A stretch of DNA of 64,000 nucleotides from positions 3,482,501-3,546,500 of the forward strand of contig CM044306.1 of NCBI GenBank assembly GCA_024291935.2, given 5' to 3'. Positions within the stretch are counted from its first letter, which is position 1; each line of letters begins with the position of its first letter. This DNA is from Okapia johnstoni. Taxonomy: Eukaryota > Chordata > Mammalia > Artiodactyla > Giraffidae. This document shows, one piece after another, positions 11,204-22,825 of the stretch. The notes under the pieces were generated by a model. The model worked only from the letters and a program-made list of their open reading frames with translations. It was not told the DNA's origin and ran no database searches. The position numbers were made by a program, and so were the translations under genes.

Positions 11204-11987
11204 TATGCAGATGACACAACCCTTAAGGCAGAAATTGAAGAGGAACTAAGGAGCTTCTTGATGAAAGTGAAAGAGGAGAGTGAAAAAGTTGGCTTTTAAG
11301 CCAACTCAACATTCAAAAAATGAAGATCATGGCATCTGATCCCATCACTTCATGGCAAATAGATGGGAAAACAATGGAAACAGTGAGAGACTTTATTTTC
11401 TTGGGCTCCAAAATCACTGCAGACAGTGGCTGTGGCCATGAAATTAAAAGACACTTGCTCCTTGGAAGAAAAGCTCTGACAAGCCTATATGGCATATTAA
11501 AAAGCAGAGACATTACTTTGCCAGCAAAGGTCCATATAGTCAAAGCTATGGTTTTTCCATTAGCTTTGGATGTGAGAGCTGGACCATAAATAAGGCTGAG
11601 TACTGAAGAATTGATGCTTTTGAACTGTGGTGTTGGAGAAGACTCTTGAGAGTCCCTTGGACTGCAAGGAGATCCAACCAGTCCATCCTAAAGGAGATCA
11701 GCCCTGAATATTCATTGGAAGGACTGATGCTGAAGCTGAAGCTACAATACTTTGGCCACCAGCTCTTCCAGTGAAAAGAGCCGACTTACTGGAAAAGACC
11801 CTGGTGCTGGGAAAGATTGAGGGCAAGAGGAGAAGGGGACGACAGAGGATGAGATGGTTGGATGGCGTCATTGACTCAATGGACATGAGTTTGAGCAGGC
11901 TCTAGAAGCTGGTGATGGACAGGGAAGCCTGGCGTGCTGCAGTCCGTGGGGTCACAGAGAGTCGGATACGACTGAGCGACTGAACAA
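11204..11987 (+). mobile_element. BovB LINE fragment inserted in CHR SINE
   Basis: 5'-truncated BovB starting inside RT motif C (the coding equivalent of YADD is altered, atgcagatgacacaac) and ending with 'cgactgagcgactgaac' at about 11969-11985. The frame is broken: a duplicated 'ttaagccaac' near 11297 shifts it, and further stops occur near 11587 and 11603. A local rearrangement interrupts the 'ggccacctcatgcgaag' region at 11755-11790. It is older and more damaged than the copies at 5047 and 18828. Confidence 0.92.
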
Positions 11988-12095
11988 CAGGGAACTCAAT
12001 CCCATGTACCGCAACTTGAAAAAAGAGAAAAAAATCCCTCATGCTGCAACTAAGGCCAAGACCTGTTGCAACGAAATAAATAAATAAATAAATTT
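11988..12095 (+). mobile_element. CHR-type SINE, 3' part
   Basis: The remainder of the CHR SINE begun at 11145: 'cagggaactcaatcccatg', 'catgctgcaactaaggcc', and a terminal (AAAT)n tail at 12075-12095. About a dozen bases of CHR sequence around the B-box seem lost at the junction. Confidence 0.85.
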
Positions 12096-13970
12096 ATTCA
12101 TTTTAAATAAGTAAATATATTTAAAAAAGAAAACTTGGTTGTTGGATTAGTATTTTAGTGGAGCAAGAATTTCTCTTTCAGTAATGATGCCAAACTCCCA
12201 CTTGCCAATACAAATATTTGGCCATCATCACTGACACATCCCAGGTATTTTCTCATTCTATTTTACTTTGTTGTTGACTTTATGCTGAGATACAAATAGC
12301 ATCAACAGACTAGCATTGTGTTTAACCCAAAGATGGTCAATCAAAAATTTTAACTTTTAAAACTGCAGTAGGGAAAAAGGATGCAATATACCTCGGCAGA
12401 GGTAAATTTGTTCATCTCATGACAACTATTACATGGTCTGTTGTTCTACTATTCCAAATAATGGCAAGGAAACATTATAAGAACCATAGACCTTGGGCTT
12501 ATGAGAGTTGAGGCTTGAATTAAGAAGACTAGACTGACTCAAACATCAGCAGGATTAATGCAACAGATCCCTGAAATGAATGAAGCCTAATCTTTTCTCA
12601 GACAGATTTCACTTGACTCCCGAGATCCACGACTAACATTTATCTCTAATGCAGCTAAATGGGAGAATTTCAAGGAGAAAAAAAATTAAAGAACACCACA
12701 GTGGCAGGTATTCTGCTTCTGGCCGGCCTCTAATTCTATTTCCCGTTTAATGTATCATGTTATTTCCATTTTCCCTAAATGTAATATGGGAACTTTCCAT
12801 AATAAACGGCCCTCTAATTGGCCGCTTCTTTGACGGGCATTTTTTATTTTTTTTTTCAAGGAATCTATCCATCGTCCCCTTCACAAACTGCAAAAATAAA
12901 CCAAAAAAAAAAAAAAACAAAACTGAACCGCATGCCGTTGTTGGGCAGAATTTTCTGAATCTGTCTTGAAGCCAAGAGAATTTATTTGACTGTCTGGGGA
13001 ATATCGACGAGGCAGATCTCTTATTCTCCGGCAGATAGCAAAGCTGCTTGAACAAATGGTTCGTGTTAGCTGGAGAAAGACAGTGAATGTGAACCATGTG
13101 CCTCTGGACCTTGTGGTTTTGTGCTGAACCACAGGCAGCGCGAAGAGCTGTCAGTCTCTAGTCTTGATTTCAGCCAAGCTCATGGGGAAGAGAGAGACTG
13201 TCAGTACCACCTCTGGTGCTGTCTTAATAAGGAGACCTGGGAGCTTGGGCAGGAAAGGTGAGCCCGCAGCCGTGTGCAGATTAAGAGGTGGGATCTGGGC
13301 AGCGCCCAGGGGGATGTCATGAAGAGACAGGGTTTTTCTCCCTGGGCACCCCACGTGGTAAATGTAGCAAGTGGACGCCTGTCTGAGGAAAAGAAACAAG
13401 CCAGAGAGGCAAAGGAACATAAAAATCTGGCGTCTTCTTCTAGCTATCATAAAGCTGAAGAAAAACATCCTAGAAGAATTAGTTTAGAGACCCAAGGCGG
13501 TTATGGTTACTAGACCAGAAAAATAAGAAAGACAAATTTCTAAGTGGTACCATTTATCAAACTCCAAAAGCAATGTGGGGATGTTATAAAGGAATATTAA
13601 GTGCTATTTTATATCACAGAGGTGAGAGAATCAGTTAACCACATATAAGGGTTGCTTCCTTGGTGAATACAGGCACGCCTTAGCCAAGCCGTGCAGATTA
13701 CAAAATAAGACTCTGAAGAATGGAGTGAGGTCTACCTCTAAGTTATCTAGCAACTATAAGGGATAGGAAAAATGATTTCTTCTTCTTCTCCCTTGCCTTC
13801 TGTTAAAAGAGCCTCTTTATCTCAGAGGGGTTTATTTTAAGCAGCCAGCGTGGTCGTCAGTTTAGGGAAGCAAACAGAACAGCCAAGATAAGTGAGCATT
13901 CATCACGATTCATGTTAAATGTTCAAGTATTCTATTACGGCTGGTGCTGAAAAGTAAATCATAGGCTCTG
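12096..13970. other. Unassigned sequence
   Basis: Nearly 1.9 kb with no recognised mobile element except short T and A runs (12839-12860, 12900-12920). Two 'CGGCC...CTCTAATT' blocks occur at 12724-12735 and 12807-12819. No coding exon could be supported; the open frames at 12747-13132 and 13151-13513 show no motif. Confidence 0.45.
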
Positions 13971-14035
13971 ACACCTTTACCCGAGAGACGACAGAGATCA
14001 AACAGAACAATCAATGTTCCATACACACCAGTAGG
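13971..14035. repeat. 65-bp direct repeat, copy A
   Basis: Aligns without gaps to copy B at 14242-14306, with about 49 of 65 positions identical. It begins acacctttac and ends cagtagg-type. The Bov-tA at 14036 sits immediately after it. Confidence 0.75.
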
Positions 14036-14217
14036 GCTTCCCAGGTGGCTCAGATGGTAAAGAGTCCACCTGCAATTCGGGAGACCTGGGTTCGATCCCT
14101 GGGCCTGGAAGATCTCCTGGAGAAGGGAATGGCAACCCGCTCCAGTATTCTTGCCTGGGAAATCCCACGGACAGAGAAGCCTGGCAGGCTACAGTCTGAC
14201 ACAACTGAGCAACTAAC
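14036..14217 (+). mobile_element. Bov-tA SINE between direct repeats
   Basis: Sense Bov-tA with complete head (ggcttcccaggtggctcag) and B-box 'ggttcgatccc' at about 14089-14099. The 3' part is shortened: sequence between 'aggctacagt' and 'ctgacacaactgagc' is deleted by about 20 bp. Confidence 0.93.
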
Positions 14218-14241
14218 AGTTCTGCTTTTCTGTTTATTTCA

Positions 14242-14306
14242 ACACCTCTACCAAAGAGACAACAGAAATCAAATGGTACCACCGACCTTCCATTCACAGT
14301 AGTAGG
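14242..14306. repeat. 65-bp direct repeat, copy B
   Basis: Second copy of the diverged direct repeat starting at 13971, begins acacctctac and ends agtagtagg. The two copies are too long and too diverged to be the SINE's own target duplication. Confidence 0.75.
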
Positions 14307-14764
14307 AACAAAACAAGTAGGAATTTTGTGTCAAATTAGATGTGCTAAATTCAGTATTTGTAATACAGGGAAGTAAAATCAAGTACAATTAGAAAGTGGA
14401 CTAGGTGAATCAGGATGATGCAAACTAGTATAAGATGCACTGAATACCCAGAATCAAACAGCATTCTGGGACTCTGATGATTGACAGCACAGAAGGGATA
14501 CATTTAAATGACTTCAATGACTAAACATTTTATCCCGGTCTTCTAAGAACTCTATTACCTGAGGAAATACAGATCTCATGCTGCCTAAACAAAAGTATCT
14601 GGGAGATACACACAAGTCACCTTTCACCTCTGCCTTCTGGTTTTTTCAAGAGATGGGCTCACTGAAGAAAAGACTGTCCTGTCAAAAGCACTGGAAAAGA
14701 ATCATTTAAGCTAAAAACTAGGAAAACGATATTTTTCCAAGGTTCTTTCTCAGCTCACTGTTTT
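14307..14764. other. Unassigned sequence
   Basis: No gene or element recognised. Confidence 0.45.
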
Positions 14765-14814
14765 GAGAAATGATTCTCAAACTTGTCTGCAAATTGAGTC
14801 ATTAGAAATTAATA
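14765..14814 (+). mobile_element. Possible MER5-like hAT fragment
   Basis: 'gaaatgattctcaaacttgtctgcaaattg' type sequence resembles the terminal part of MER5-class non-autonomous hAT elements ('cagtgattctcaaacttggctgcacattgg'). Only a short piece is visible before the microsatellite. Confidence 0.4.
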
Positions 14815-14876
14815 TATAGATAGATACCTGTGAAATTTATATATATATATGTATATATATATATACACACATATAT

Positions 14877-14907
<31 letters not shown>

Positions 14908-14922
14908 TAGATAGATGGATAC
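14815..14922. repeat. Compound (TA)n / (GATA)n microsatellite
   Basis: (TA)n with GTA and CACA interruptions at about 14838-14878, followed by about eight GATA units at 14878-14910. A 'tagatagatacctgt' motif appears before the array and 'tagatggatacctgt' after it, suggesting local duplication. Confidence 0.93.
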
Positions 14923-15849
14923 CTGTACCACAACACAAGCAAAATTACAATCTTGGATGGGCCAAGCTATCAGTGTAAATATTTCCTGGGTGAAGAAACA
15001 ATTACTAAAATCACTGCATCAGATTATGCTATTCATGTGAAGAGAATCATTATATCTGACTCTGAATGACTCCACAATTTGCAGGTAAACCTTCACATAA
15101 ACATAGCTGTCAACTCGGTTGTCATGCCACACCTGTCACTTGGGTTCCAATCAGGAAGGTTACTTACACAAGTGGATCACCTGACATTTTGTCCACTGTA
15201 AGAATTAAAATAATTTCTAATAATTTAGATTAGGTGAAAAGAAGAATTAAACCAGTCATTATTCTAAAGCATGTTCCAAAGCACAACCGTGTTAAAATAG
15301 AACTCAAACAATACACGTAGGAGGCTCCCAAAGACTCGGTTACACCAGTTCTTATAGACCCATAAGCTTGAAACTAAATTTGAGCCCACATGTCAGTCAG
15401 TATTTAGTAACCACCTACTATGTGTCAAGCATATGTGGAATTTGTCAGTCTATATCGTCATGCAATGGAATGTTCTTAGAATTGCTCACTCATTCCAAGA
15501 CCCATGGTGCCTATAATGCTGGTCACATTAAGTTCTGCAAATGTCGATGTTACAGTCCCAAGCACGGTGTACAGCAAAACATCCTCGAACACTGTCATCC
15601 CTTATTCCTACTTAACCAACCAAACCATAAACATTACGTAATTCTGAACGTCTCAGCTGTGCTCAGTGCCAGTTGAACATTACTACTGTGATAACCTAGT
15701 TTTCTTTCAATATTTTCTATTCTAACATTTCTGAAGTCGAGATGTAGCAAACTCTGCCTTGGGTTTGGGCTTGTTTGCTCTCTCGTGAGTCTCCCCAATC
15801 CTACAGGGTGATCATTAGATCAAATTTACATCTTAAAACGGAAGGCTGC
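14923..15849. other. Unassigned sequence with a possible MIR/L2 scrap
   Basis: Around 15396-15435 'tatttagtaaccacctactatgtgtcaagc' type sequence resembles the conserved core shared by antisense MIR and L2-class repeats, too short to classify. Nothing else recognised. Confidence 0.45.
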
Positions 15850-16105
15850 GGACTTCCCTGGTGGTCTGGTGGTTGAGAGTCCGCTTGCCGACACAGAAGA
15901 CACAGGTTCAATCCCTGGTCGGGGAGGATGCCGCACGCCTTCGGGGCAGCTAAGCCCGTGTACCAGAATTGCTGAACCCATGCGCCGAGAGCCTGTGCTC
16001 TGCAACACAGAGGCCCTGCACCCCAACAAAGGGGAGCCCCTGCTCCTCACAACTAGGAAAAGCCTGCATGCAATAAAGATCCAGCACAACCAAAAATAAT
16101 AATAA
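15850..16105 (+). mobile_element. CHR-type SINE
   Basis: Sense CHR-family SINE: head 'ggacttccctggtggtctgg', B-box 'ggttcaatccctgg' at about 15905-15918, long unique body with 'cctgtgctctgcaacac', and an (ATA)n tail at 16095-16105. Near full length. Confidence 0.88.
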
Positions 16106-17371
16106 CTAATTCTGAAAACAATGGAAACTTGTTTAGAACGGAGTGAAGCAGAGGTTTTCCTAATTCAACAGCCCAGTGCATGTGCCAGTCATGTAAAGTA
16201 GAAAAGGAAGAGTGAAGGGTAAAGAACATCAACTTAATAATTCTGCAGCCGGACACAGGTCAAGTCTTGTTGCAGGATAGTCCATATTATCAGTTTCCAG
16301 CAGGTGGCATCTCACACTTTTAAGTTAGTCCTTAAAGAGCCTAGAGGAAAAGGGTAGCCCCCCGCCTGGGGAGCACGTGGAACCCGCAACGATGCTTGTG
16401 TTTCATGAACGGGCTTTTGCCAGTATGGTCACCAGAATGGGAATTTCTGCAACCGGCCTCTGCATGTGGTCACTGGGACTGCCCACAGGCATTTGGTGTT
16501 TTCAGCAGGACCAAAGCACGGCGCGCATTTTAATGACAGTACTGCCTGTCTTAGAACTGTCTGCACGACATAATTGTAGAGTAAGGTGGGGATTAGGAGT
16601 CTTCAACAAGTACTGTAGGTGGGGGTGACATGTGTATTAAAATAACCAAAACCACTGACTCTGTTTTTCTGCAGATAAGCCTCACAGCTGTGATTCACAG
16701 CACTGCAAAGCTTTCTGGAGAGACTCCTGCAGTACTTAACTGTGCCTTCTGCTGGGGTATTCCTTGTGTTTACCTTTGTTAAAAATGTGATGACAACAAT
16801 GTTTCTACTTGGTACTTTAAGGAATAAAAAGACACACTTTAACATATAATCTTTCTATCCGAGGTGTCTGTCCTTGCCTAATAGCTGCTTGAAGAAGAAA
16901 GAGAATAGCTAAGCATCTTTTTTAAATAGTATTTTATTAGACATTGTAGAATCCTCTTCCCCTCCCTATTTCTTAAATTAGCCAATATGACTTTTTGCTC
17001 AGCAATCTATTTGTTCTTAATATTCAGCTAGTGATGTTAGTGAGCAGGGGGATTACGGAGAGTAAATAAACACCTCATTTGGTTCAGTCATCAAGCCTGA
17101 AAGTCAGAAACAGAGATCAGCATGCAAGGACTGCATTTTGAGCTACGCTGAGTCATCAGTGTGATGGAAGGGGACATAAAACCATGCTTTATGATCATAC
17201 AATTGTACTTTTTTTTTTTTTTAGAGTTTGGGAGACATCAGAAAAGACTGTGCATAACAAATTGCCAAGTGACCCAAAAAGCAGAAACAACAACAGGTAA
17301 TATGAGAAAGTATTTTTGGCAAGAACTAATAAAAGGTAAAGGTGGTTTTTATGCTATAAAGGGAATAAAAA
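16106..17371. other. Unassigned sequence
   Basis: No recognised mobile element or gene over about 1.25 kb. The open frame at 16377-16628 (83 codons) has no known motif. A T run lies at about 17210-17222. Confidence 0.45.
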
Positions 17372-17595
17372 GGGTGCCTCAGGTGGCGCAGTGGTGAAGA
17401 ATCCACCTGCCAATACAAGAGATGCAGGAAGACATGAGTTTGATCCCTGGGTCGGGAAGATGCTTTGAAGTAGGAAATGGCAACCCACTCCAGTATTCTT
17501 GTATGGGAAATCCCATGGACAGAGGAGTCTGGTGGGCTACAGTCCATGGGGTCACAAAAAGTCAGACAGGACTGAGCATGCACACACGCAAACAC
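17372..17595 (+). mobile_element. Bov-tA SINE
   Basis: Sense Bov-tA: head 'gcctcaggtggcgcagtgg', body 'ggcaacccactccagtattc', 3' part 'ggtcacaaaaagtcagacag', and a CACACA-rich tail at 17580-17597. Confidence 0.93.
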
Positions 17596-18827
17596 ACGGG
17601 GAGAGAAATTCCAGTATAGTAATTACTAATATTTGGAAGGAGGTCATAACAGAATATGTCAACTGAATGGTGGGGGTTCAGCTGAAAGTAGTAGATGAGT
17701 CCATGCTGGCAGAATGCTGACTTCAAAAATCTGCAATGGAGTGCCACTTTTGGAAAACAGATTAAAAAATGCTGTTTGAAGGTTTGCTTGAGTTGAAAGG
17801 AGTTTCCAATAGAAATGTCTAGAGATTATTTGCAAATAGAATTCAAGAGAAATTGAGGCTGGAGCTTGCAGTTTAAGAATCTTCCCTGCAGAGATAATAT
17901 CTGAAAACTCAGTGATAGGCAAAATCTCTGACACAGAGACTATAACGTGGCAAAGGAAGTGCCCTGGGGACCTCAGAGATAAGGAAATTTTGGACAGACT
18001 GTTCTTCTATATGTATGACTCGAAATTCTATTAATGTGAGGTCAATTTTACTACAATATTATTTAATAATGAGCTAAGAAGAAAGTTTTCCATCACTGTG
18101 TTCATATAATGTGAGTCTATATGACTTAAAATCACACTTACTTCCCTAGTACTCCTTAAAAAAAAAAAAAAAAGAAAGAAAGAGAACCTAATTAAAATAT
18201 ATTTATTTGGATCAACTGTTAAACATTTTCCCCCAAATGCATGATTTCTACTCTTCCTTCTCAACCAATGACTAACTCCTTTTAAACAGAAAAGAAAGAT
18301 CATTTAAAGAGAGAAGAAATCTTATTTTACTTTTTTACATTAAAGGATGGCTTGTCTGATTCTGCCTAATTAAATGGCCACTATCTCATCATTCCTAGAT
18401 AGTTTGAGCAAAAACAAAGATTTAGAATAGTGACCAACTGAACTGACCTCATATGTTAACATTATTCCTAGTTCAGTTGTTAGTTGGTGAAAAATGTATG
18501 CTCTGGATGATTTAAAGGGATCATATCTTTTACAGAAATATTTTTTTTGGATCATCTGGGGACAAAAGAAGGATGTTACTATCAGGCAGAAAGAAAAGCC
18601 TCAGTTCTTTTTTTTTTCTTTTAATTCCCAGATGGAGTCCAAAATGACCAATTAAACACAGGATATGGGTCACTGTTTGCCACCCAAGGTTTCCTCATCC
18701 TGTCCTAGCCTTTCTCCTCCACTCCACACCATCAAAAACCTCTCCCTGTGCAGGATACATGAGACAGCTTCACACAGAATTTACTTGGGTGGCTGGGGGC
18801 CTGGGGAGAGGTAGAGCTGAATTTTAT
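17596..18827. other. Unassigned sequence
   Basis: No gene or element recognised. An A-rich run with GAAA units lies at 18158-18182 and a T run at 18608-18617. Confidence 0.45.
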
Positions 18828-19891
18828 CCAAAGCCTTTGACTGTGTGGATTACAATAAACTGTGGAAAATTCTGAAAGACATGGGAATACTAGACCATCT
18901 GATCTGTCTCTTGAGAAACCTGTATGCAGGTCAGGAAGCAACAGTTAGAACTGGACATGGAACAACAGACTGGTTCCAAATAGGAAAAGGAGTATGTCAA
19001 GGCTGTATATTGTCACCCTGCTTATTTAACTTATATGCAGAGTACATCATGAGAAACGCTGGGCTGGAGGAAACACAAGCTGGAATCAAGATTGCCTGGA
19101 GAAATATCAATAACCTCAGATATGCAGATGACACCACCCTTATGGCAGAAAGTGAAGAAGAACTAAAGAGCCTCTTGATGAAAGTGAAAGAGGAGAGTGA
19201 AAAAGTTGGCTTAAAGCTCAACGTTCAGAAAACTAAGATCATGGCATCTGGTCCCATCACTTCATGGGAAATAGATGGGGAAACAGTGGAAACAGTGTCA
19301 GATTTTACTTTTTTGGGCTCCAAGATCACTGCTGATGGTGATTGCAGCCATGAAATTAAAAGACACTTACTCCTTGGAAGGAAGGTTATGGCCAACCTAG
19401 ATACCATATTTAAAAGCAGAGACATTACTTTGCCAACAAAAGTCCGTCTAGTCAAGGCTATGGTTTTTCCAGTGGTCATGTGTGGATGTGAGAGTTGGAC
19501 GGTGAAGAAAGCTGAGCGCCGCAGAATTGATGCTTTTGAACTGTGGTGTTGGAGAAGACTCTTGAGAGTCCCTTGGACTGCAAGGACATCCAATCAATCC
19601 ATCCTAAAGGAGATCAATCCTGGGTGTTCATTGGAAGGATTGATGTTGAAGCTGAAACTCCAATACTTTGGCCACCTCATGCGAAGAGTTGACTCATTGG
19701 AAAAGACCCTAATGCTGGGAAGGATTGGGGGCAGGAAGAGAAGGGGACGACAGAGGATGAGATGGTTGGATGGCATCACTGACTCAATGGACATGGGTTT
19801 GGGTAGACTCCGGGAGTTGGTAATGGACAGAGAGGCCTGGCATGCTGCGATTCATGGGGTCGCAAAGAGTCGGACACGACTGAGTGACTGA
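18828..19891 (+). pseudogene. BovB reverse transcriptase C-terminal fragment
   Basis: Open frame of 349+ codons from just inside RT motif A (KAFDCVD) to the natural stop. Counting from the GTG at 18845, motif B QGCILSP is at 52-58 and catalytic YADD at 93-96. The C-terminal region retains [32 protein letters not shown]. The endonuclease, RT fingers and first catalytic Asp segment are incomplete. There is no start context, and the frame closes upstream at the TGA at 18818. A non-functional mobile-element relic. Confidence 0.92.
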
Positions 19892-19909
19892 ACTGAACTG
19901 AACTGAACT
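18828..19909 (+). mobile_element. BovB LINE, 5'-truncated
   Basis: Second well-preserved BovB fragment, truncated only about 25 bp further into the element than the 5047 copy. It ends with three to four repeats of the gaact tail at 19889-19909. No clear target duplication found. Sequence is very close to the 5047-6142 copy throughout. Confidence 0.95.
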
Positions 19910-20019
19910 CAAAAGACTGAACCTTGTAAGACACTGGTGGCATTTCTAGCAATGATGACCCAATGTTTGGAAGTTTTGGGCTGGAGAACAAGTTCAAGAA
20001 AACCCTTCACAGCAACGTC

Positions 20020-20415
20020 TCAGCAGATATCCACTATATACATGATAGTTTGTACGGGTCAACGCTACTCTCCGTCCGCCCCACCTTCTCCCTCCCAACT
20101 GTGTCCACAGGCCCATTCGCTATATCTGTGTCTCCCCTCCTTCCCTGCAAACAGGCTCATCTGTACCACCTTTCCAGATTCCATACATATGTGTTAACAC
20201 ACGACACTTTCTCTTCCTGACTGACTTCACTCTGAGGTGCTCTGTAACACAGGGAGCCCAGTCTGGGGCCCTGTGGTGACCTGGAGGGGTGCAATGGAGG
20301 GAGGAGAGGGAGGCTCAAGAGGGAGGGGACGTGTATAATTACAGCTGGTTTGCATTACTGTAAGGCAGAAACCAACACAACCCTCTAAAGCAATTTTCCT
20401 CCCATTAAAAAAAAA
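20020..20415 (+). mobile_element. L1 3' UTR and tail
   Basis: Artiodactyl-type L1 3' end. 'ctgtaccacctttccagattcc' at 20161-20182 and 'cttcctgactgacttcactc' at 20212-20231 match the 'tagattccacatataagtg...ctgacttacttcactc' region. It continues with 'gggaggctcaagagggaggg' at 20308-20327, a diverged terminal block and an A run at 20406-20415. Confidence 0.78.
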
Positions 20416-21429
20416 ACTAGAAAAAATTAGTTACCTTTAAAATACTAGCAAATTCTCAGATACAATGGTAATGTTAATAAAACAATGTTTGTTGTAAAAA
20501 AAAAAAAGAAAACTTTTTAGAGTTTCACTGATTTAAACTGGGCAAAAGGAGGAAGACGGTGGTGGTGTGGCAGAGAGTTAGGAAGAGGAAGAAACTGGGA
20601 GTCTCAGAATTATAATTTTACAAATCATTTTGGGAAGAGCTCACCCTGGACCAAAGTTAAAGTGACGTGAGTCTGTTCCCCCCCACGGCATTTCTTCCCT
20701 CGTGTTATAATCTGTGAAGATCAGGCTTTTGTAAACGGCTGTCCTGCATGAGACACATTTTAAAGGTTTACCCTTTACAGATCGTGGCGCTGTCCTTAAT
20801 TTACAGTTTCGATGATTCTATCATAATTTCTGCAAAACTGACAAAAGCTAAGGAGGTTTTTCAGAAAGCTGTTGGAAACCATGAACAACATAAACTCCTG
20901 AGATGCCGGGGGCGAACTCTGTGATCTTACTGCTAATATGCTGTATTGACTCCGTTTGGATGATCTTATGGAAGGAGACACAGTTTATTTTTCCATAGAA
21001 GACCGTAAACACTGGCGCTTTAATAGGCCGCAGGCAGGAGTTCAATGCCTGCACTGTACTTCCACCACATATTAATGCGTGATTCCATTCTCCAAGCAGA
21101 CGGGACTGCCGGCAGAGATTTCTTCCTCTACGGTCAAGCAGCCCCTACCTGGGGCACCAGGATCTTATTCAGCACTCGAGTCCAGAAACAGCAAATTCAA
21201 TCTAGCTGCGGCAGGCCGGGGGCGAAGTGGAACGGCAGCTCCAGACTGGGACTCCAAACCACGAGTCCCTGGAAATGAAGCCTGAACTTGGACAAACGAC
21301 ATTAACCTCAGGCCAGGAAATCTCACCCGGTTTTCTAAAACTCTTGAGCACACAGTGAATACAGATAGCCATTAACAATCACTACTCTTCTTGTTGAAAA
21401 CAGATCAAACTAAGCATTTAATGTCGGTG
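20416..21429. other. Unassigned sequence
   Basis: About 1 kb with no recognised element. An A run lies at 20496-20507. The 20980-21300 part contains more CpG than the surroundings but no supported exon. Confidence 0.45.
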
Positions 21430-21690
21430 GTGGTGGTGTTCAGTTGCTCAGTCCTGTCTGACTCTTTGCGACCCCATGAACCGCATGCAGCACACCAGAC
21501 CTCCCTGTCCTCCACCATCCCCCAGAATTTGCTCAAGTTCACGTCCATTGGGTGGTCATGCTATCCAACCATCTCACCCTCTGCCGCCCTCTTCTCCTTT
21601 TGCCTTCGATCATTCCCCAGCCTCAGGGTCTTCTCCAATGAGTCGGCTCATTTGAATCCTTTGGTCATACTTTGGCCCCCTGATGTGCAG
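21430..21690 (-). mobile_element. BovB LINE 3' end, antisense
   Basis: Antisense BovB 3' terminus: 'cagttgctcagtcctgtctgac' at 21440-21461, then complements of the C-terminal coding region including 'caatgagtcggctca' near 21636. Homology fades near 21665-21690. Frame destroyed by several indels. Confidence 0.87.
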
Positions 21691-22619
21691 ACCTGATGCC
21701 GAGTATTTAATGGAGGGCATCACAATAAAGAAAGTGGCATGCCCTTCTCTGGATCCTCAGTCTTTGAGCTATTTTGGTCATCAACTAGACTGCAAGATGT
21801 AGCAGCAGCTTTTTGGGGTCTGGTGTGCTAGCAGTTTGTATGTCATTGGCCCACGTGTCTTGTCCGTTACCAGCAGACAGGGGAGTGCTTTTTCTCTTTG
21901 TCTAGGTGCCATGTGAGCAGCTTGCAGATGTAGCTTGAGATGTCTTGTTGGGACAAAAGTACTATTTAAGCTAGAAGGAATGCATGTGAATGATGATGGT
22001 AGTAGAGATGGTATTGATGGCGAAGATGATGAAATCTATCTGTTGAGTGTTTAAACTGTGCCAAGAACCACACTGAGCTTTGGAATATATTATTCTAATT
22101 AATTGAACATTTTGAAAGTTGATCTTACATGCTTTTTTTCTTCCCTCTATTAACGCAACGCTCAACTTCCGAAGCCAAAGAGGGGTATCATATCAAGTCC
22201 TCATCTGTTCTCTCTCACACATGCCTTAAATGAATGATTTACCTTCACTCAACTGGTGGACGCAAGTTACAACCAGTGGCAGTGCTAATTAATTTGCAGA
22301 ATCACCAGGCCAATGAAAGAATTAGCAAAGTTAAAATGGTAAACATTTCCAACTTAACAAGCAAGGTCATGAATTACCCACTCACGTCTTTGTTAGCAAC
22401 TCTATGGAAGCTTGCCAGGGAGTGATAAGCTTCATAAATCATCTTTTATTTTGACATTTAATATTCTTGACTGCTTGTTTAAGGGAATAATATTGCCTGA
22501 AGTTAAGAGATAGAGTATCCCATCACTGAATAAATTCTTGCTTAATCTTTTAGAGTTGTTGCTATATTTTCAATTCGTGATTATTGTTTATTTCTATTCC
22601 ATTCACATTCTTGATTAAT
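21691..22619. other. Unassigned sequence
   Basis: No gene or repeat recognised. Confidence 0.45.
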
Positions 22620-22825
22620 ACCATTTGTATTTACTGAATGCTTAATTTATGGTTGCCACTGTGTGTTTCATACATGTTGTCTCTTTGGACCCCAAGAGTC
22701 CCTCTCCTGTGGGTATTAACACATATTCCTCTCCACTTGACAGACGACAACGAAGAAGATTTAATCACTTGCTAGGATTCATCCAGCAACCAAGAGGGCT
22801 GGGATGGGAACTCAGGCTCTACCTG
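22620..22825 (-). mobile_element. MIR SINE, antisense
   Basis: Antisense MIR spanning nearly the whole element. 'tttactgaatgcttaatttatgg' at 22631-22653 corresponds to the 'tttactgagcacctactatg' end; 'acttgacagacgacaacgaag' near 22736 to the 'ttttacagatgaggaaac' region; 'gggctgggatgggaactcagg' near 22797 to the head-proximal part. Confidence 0.78.
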
